From Chloroflexota bacterium (GTDB lineage: Bacteria; Chloroflexota; Anaerolineae; B4-G1; SLSP01): a stretch of 7,653 bases of DNA. Positions within the stretch are counted from its first letter, which is position 1. The number at the start of each line of letters is the position of its first letter. The notes below the pieces were generated by a model. The model had not been told where the DNA came from, did not search any database, and saw only the letters and a program-made list of their open reading frames with translations. Location: NCBI GenBank assembly GCA_012798275.1, contig JAAZNO010000503.1:1-7653 (forward strand), in the 5' to 3' direction. Made by a program: the position numbers and the translations under genes. Below, one piece after another: positions 6,074 to 7,653 of the stretch.

Positions 6074-6949
6074 ATGAAACGTTCACTGCGTTCACTGGCG
6101 GTTTTATTCTGGGTGGGCCTCCTGTTGCTGGCCTCGACATCGGTAGTGCTCGCCCAAGGGGAAGGCGGCACTGCGGGTCAAGACGCCCTCTGGAGCATGT
6201 TAGCTCCGATTGTGGCGATCGCTACCAGCACGGAGCGGCTCGTGGAAATGTACTGGAACCGCTACGAACAGCCGGGCGTCTGGCCGAACAAGAAGGGCGT
6301 CGCCAATCCCAAGGAGAGCGCGTATGTGTTGTTCAAAATGCGGCGCTCCTACTGGTTGGGAACGGCAATCGCCTTCATCGCGGTAGGATTGACTGACGCG
6401 CGCTTTTTCCGCCTGTTGGGGCTGGACGTGCTCTTCGCCAACATGGAGCTGTTCCATTGGGGGATCGGCGGTATCTTCGATCATTTCACCATCGGCAGCG
6501 CGCTGGATTGGCTCCTCACGGCCGGCGTCATCGGCTGGGGCGGCACCGAGCTCGTCCACAACATCATCGAAGGGCTGATCAAGGGCCGTAATCTGTGGAA
6601 AGAGACGGAGCAGGTCCGCGCCGGCGAGCGACAGTTCACCGAGACGCAGCTGTTCTACGAGTATGTGCTCCCGCAGCTGGAACGGTTGGGAATTCCCGCC
6701 ACAACTTTCTTCCAGATCACCGGCTGGCTACGCGAAGCGAATGTGCCGTTAGACGAGTTCGTCAGCGCGACACTCAACCACACCCAGGAGGCGTTCTTCG
6801 CGCGCCTGGAAGCCACGCCCCAGGGAGCTCGCGCCGCGGCCGCACTCCGCAACCTGCTGGAACGGGAAGAAATCGCACCGGACAACCTGATCCAGATTTC
6901 CAACCTGCTCCAAACCGTAGCGCCGCAAATGGCGGAGCGCTTCAACTAG
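6074..6949 (+). CDS. Unrecognised exported/membrane protein with ATSTERLVE and VIGWGGTELVHNI motifs
   Basis: A 291-residue protein I cannot assign to a named family. The ATG is preceded by AAAGGAG at 8 bases. Residues 1-27 form a classic signal peptide (MKRSLR, hydrophobic core, cut after VLA, before Gln28) or a first membrane helix. Then come a hydrophobic stretch with a charged end (ALWSMLAPIVAIATSTERLVEMYW, by position 38-61), a loop with several Trp, Tyr and Lys residues, a clear membrane helix (about 94-107, WLGTAIAFIAVGL), an aromatic stretch, and a second segment (about 143-168) carrying VIGWGGTELVHNIIEGLI. The C-terminal third (about 175-291) is soluble and helical, charged, with no cysteine. 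The Gly-rich TELVHNIIE segment recalls motifs in uncharacterised holin-like or small membrane proteins, but this is only a resemblance. Neighbours are divergent (asparaginase) and convergent (O-antigen ligase), so it is probably transcribed alone. Confidence 0.85.
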   Translation: MKRSLRSLAVLFWVGLLLLASTSVVLAQGEGGTAGQDALWSMLAPIVAIATSTERLVEMYWNRYEQPGVWPNKKGVANPKESAYVLFKMRRSYWLGTAIAFIAVGLTDARFFRLLGLDVLFANMELFHWGIGGIFDHFTIGSALDWLLTAGVIGWGGTELVHNIIEGLIKGRNLWKETEQVRAGERQFTETQLFYEYVLPQLERLGIPATTFFQITGWLREANVPLDEFVSATLNHTQEAFFARLEATPQGARAAAALRNLLEREEIAPDNLIQISNLLQTVAPQMAERFN

Positions 6950-6957
6950 CGGCTCCG
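6933..6957. other. Hairpin over the overlapping stop codons of two convergent genes
   Basis: CGGAGC (6933-6938) pairs with GCTCCG (6952-6957); the adjoining GC (6939-6940) can pair with GC (6949-6950) with one bulged G at 6951. The loop TTCAACTA (6941-6948) holds most of the plus-strand stop TAG (6947-6949) and all of the minus-strand stop (6942-6944). Without a T-tract it may be a two-way transcription barrier or simply coding-sequence coincidence. Confidence 0.35.
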
Positions 6958-7653
6958 GCGCGAGTGCGATCCAGCGTCAGATACGTCAGCCAGGCCGTCA
7001 ACGCGAGCAGCACGCCGACGTACAGATGCACGTTGTTGACGTAGACGTTATCCACCAGGTTGTGAACGTTAATCTGGGTCCAGGCGCCGGCCAGACCTAG
7101 CGCCAGGCCCCGGGGCCAGCCGGAAAGCCGTCGCGCCGCCTGCCACAGCCGCAGGTAGATCACCGCCAGCAACAGGAGATAAGCGCCCAACCCGATCACG
7201 CCGGTTTCGGCCAGCAGGTTGAGGTAAAAATTGTGCGCGTGTCCCAAGGCGTAAGGCCAGTTCACCAGGCGGAATTGGGGATATGCCGCCTCGTAATTGC
7301 CGATGCCCACCCCGGTCCAGAAATGGGATTCCCACATTCCCAGCGCCGCCTGCCAGTGCGCCATCCGCTCCATCACGGCATAATTGGCGTCGTTGACGCC
7401 GACCCCGCGCACGTCCTCGAAGCGCACATAAGCGAGGAAATCGGTCAGCCGCGCCACCACCGCCGCGGGGAGAGCTTCCGCCGCAGCGAGCAGCCCGCCC
7501 GCAACCACGATCACCACGAGGAGAGCGATCCCCCACCCGCCGCGCCGGGGCAGCCACGCCGCCATGAGCGCGAGCGCCGCGCCGAACCCCATCCACGCGC
7601 CACGCGACCACGAGCCGTACAGCCCGCCGGCAATGATCAGCGCCGCCCCGGCA
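6942..7653 (-). CDS. O-antigen ligase / Wzy-type polymerase family protein (5' partial)
   Basis: The C-terminal 236 residues of a multi-spanning membrane protein; the frame is open to the right edge, so the start lies beyond the window. It belongs to the Wzy_C (WaaL/Wzy) group, which joins or polymerises lipid-linked glycans on the outer face of the inner membrane. Evidence: the helix-end motif SWSRGAWMG at the N-terminus of the visible part (SRGAW is the family hallmark), two hydrophobic helices, then a large extracytoplasmic loop with RMAHWQAALGMW, GVGIGNYEAAYPQF and GHAHNFYLNLLAETGVIG, the family's conserved loop ending in the HNxYL-x-ETG block with its functional His. Two or three more helices close the protein. 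Which glycan it acts on, and ligase versus polymerase, cannot be told. Its last codons overlap the convergent gene at 6074-6949 by 8 bases. Confidence 0.9.
   Translation of the reverse strand, partial: AGAALIIAGGLYGSWSRGAWMGFGAALALMAAWLPRRGGWGIALLVVIVVAGGLLAAAEALPAAVVARLTDFLAYVRFEDVRGVGVNDANYAVMERMAHWQAALGMWESHFWTGVGIGNYEAAYPQFRLVNWPYALGHAHNFYLNLLAETGVIGLGAYLLLLAVIYLRLWQAARRLSGWPRGLALGLAGAWTQINVHNLVDNVYVNNVHLYVGVLLALTAWLTYLTLDRTRAGAAS

Noticed and set aside
7069..7611. Minus-strand frame overlapping the O-antigen ligase gene in another frame
   Set aside because: The translation is Arg/Gly-rich and of no known type, while the other frame shows SRGAW and HNFYL-x-ETG hallmarks.
1..7653. Possible mobile element, CRISPR or phage content
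   Set aside because: No transposase, integrase, terminal or tandem direct repeats, or phage structural genes are visible; genes are compact and of similar GC character throughout.

Overview
This is a GC-rich, tightly packed bacterial chromosomal window with eight protein-coding genes, two of them cut by the window edges. I see no rRNA, tRNA, CRISPR array, insertion sequence or prophage. The gene set points to a member of Chloroflexota (Anaerolineae or Caldilineae-like): an endonuclease-type MutL, a GYD-domain protein, an inositol-phosphate-type CDP-alcohol phosphatidyltransferase, a TPR protein, an O-antigen ligase-like protein, and strong Shine-Dalgarno sites with some GTG and TTG starts. 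That placement is inference from style and content, not from a marker gene.

Layout, left to right. (1) 1-1299, plus strand: the end of a membrane-anchored TPR protein. (2) 1306-2282, minus strand: a two-gene operon of an ArsR-type regulator and a CDP-alcohol phosphatidyltransferase, coupled by a 4-base ATGA overlap. (3) 2283-2407: a divergent control region. It has a strong sigma70-type promoter for the arsR operon with an 18-bp inverted repeat in its spacer, and a back-to-back promoter for mutL. (4) 2408-4216, plus strand: mutL. (5) 4290-5036, plus strand: a GYD-domain protein followed directly (TAAGTG junction) by an ImmA/IrrE-fold protein whose zinc-binding HExxH motif appears to be lost. 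(6) 5059-5985, minus strand: an Ntn-hydrolase asparaginase/isoaspartyl peptidase, best started at a TTG. (7) 6074-6949, plus strand: an unrecognised secreted or membrane protein. (8) 6942 to the right edge, minus strand: the C-terminal part of an O-antigen ligase/polymerase, overlapping gene 7 tail to tail by 8 bases.

Most of the content is housekeeping (mismatch repair, phospholipid head-group transfer, peptide and asparagine turnover, cell-surface polysaccharide). The parts most worth following are the translationally coupled GYD/pseudo-IrrE pair, the apparent ArsR control of a lipid head-group enzyme through a visible operator, and the unassigned membrane protein at 6074-6949. Three convergent junctions are extremely tight (+6, +22 and -8 bases), and two of them have a GC-rich hairpin over the stop codons without a T-tract.
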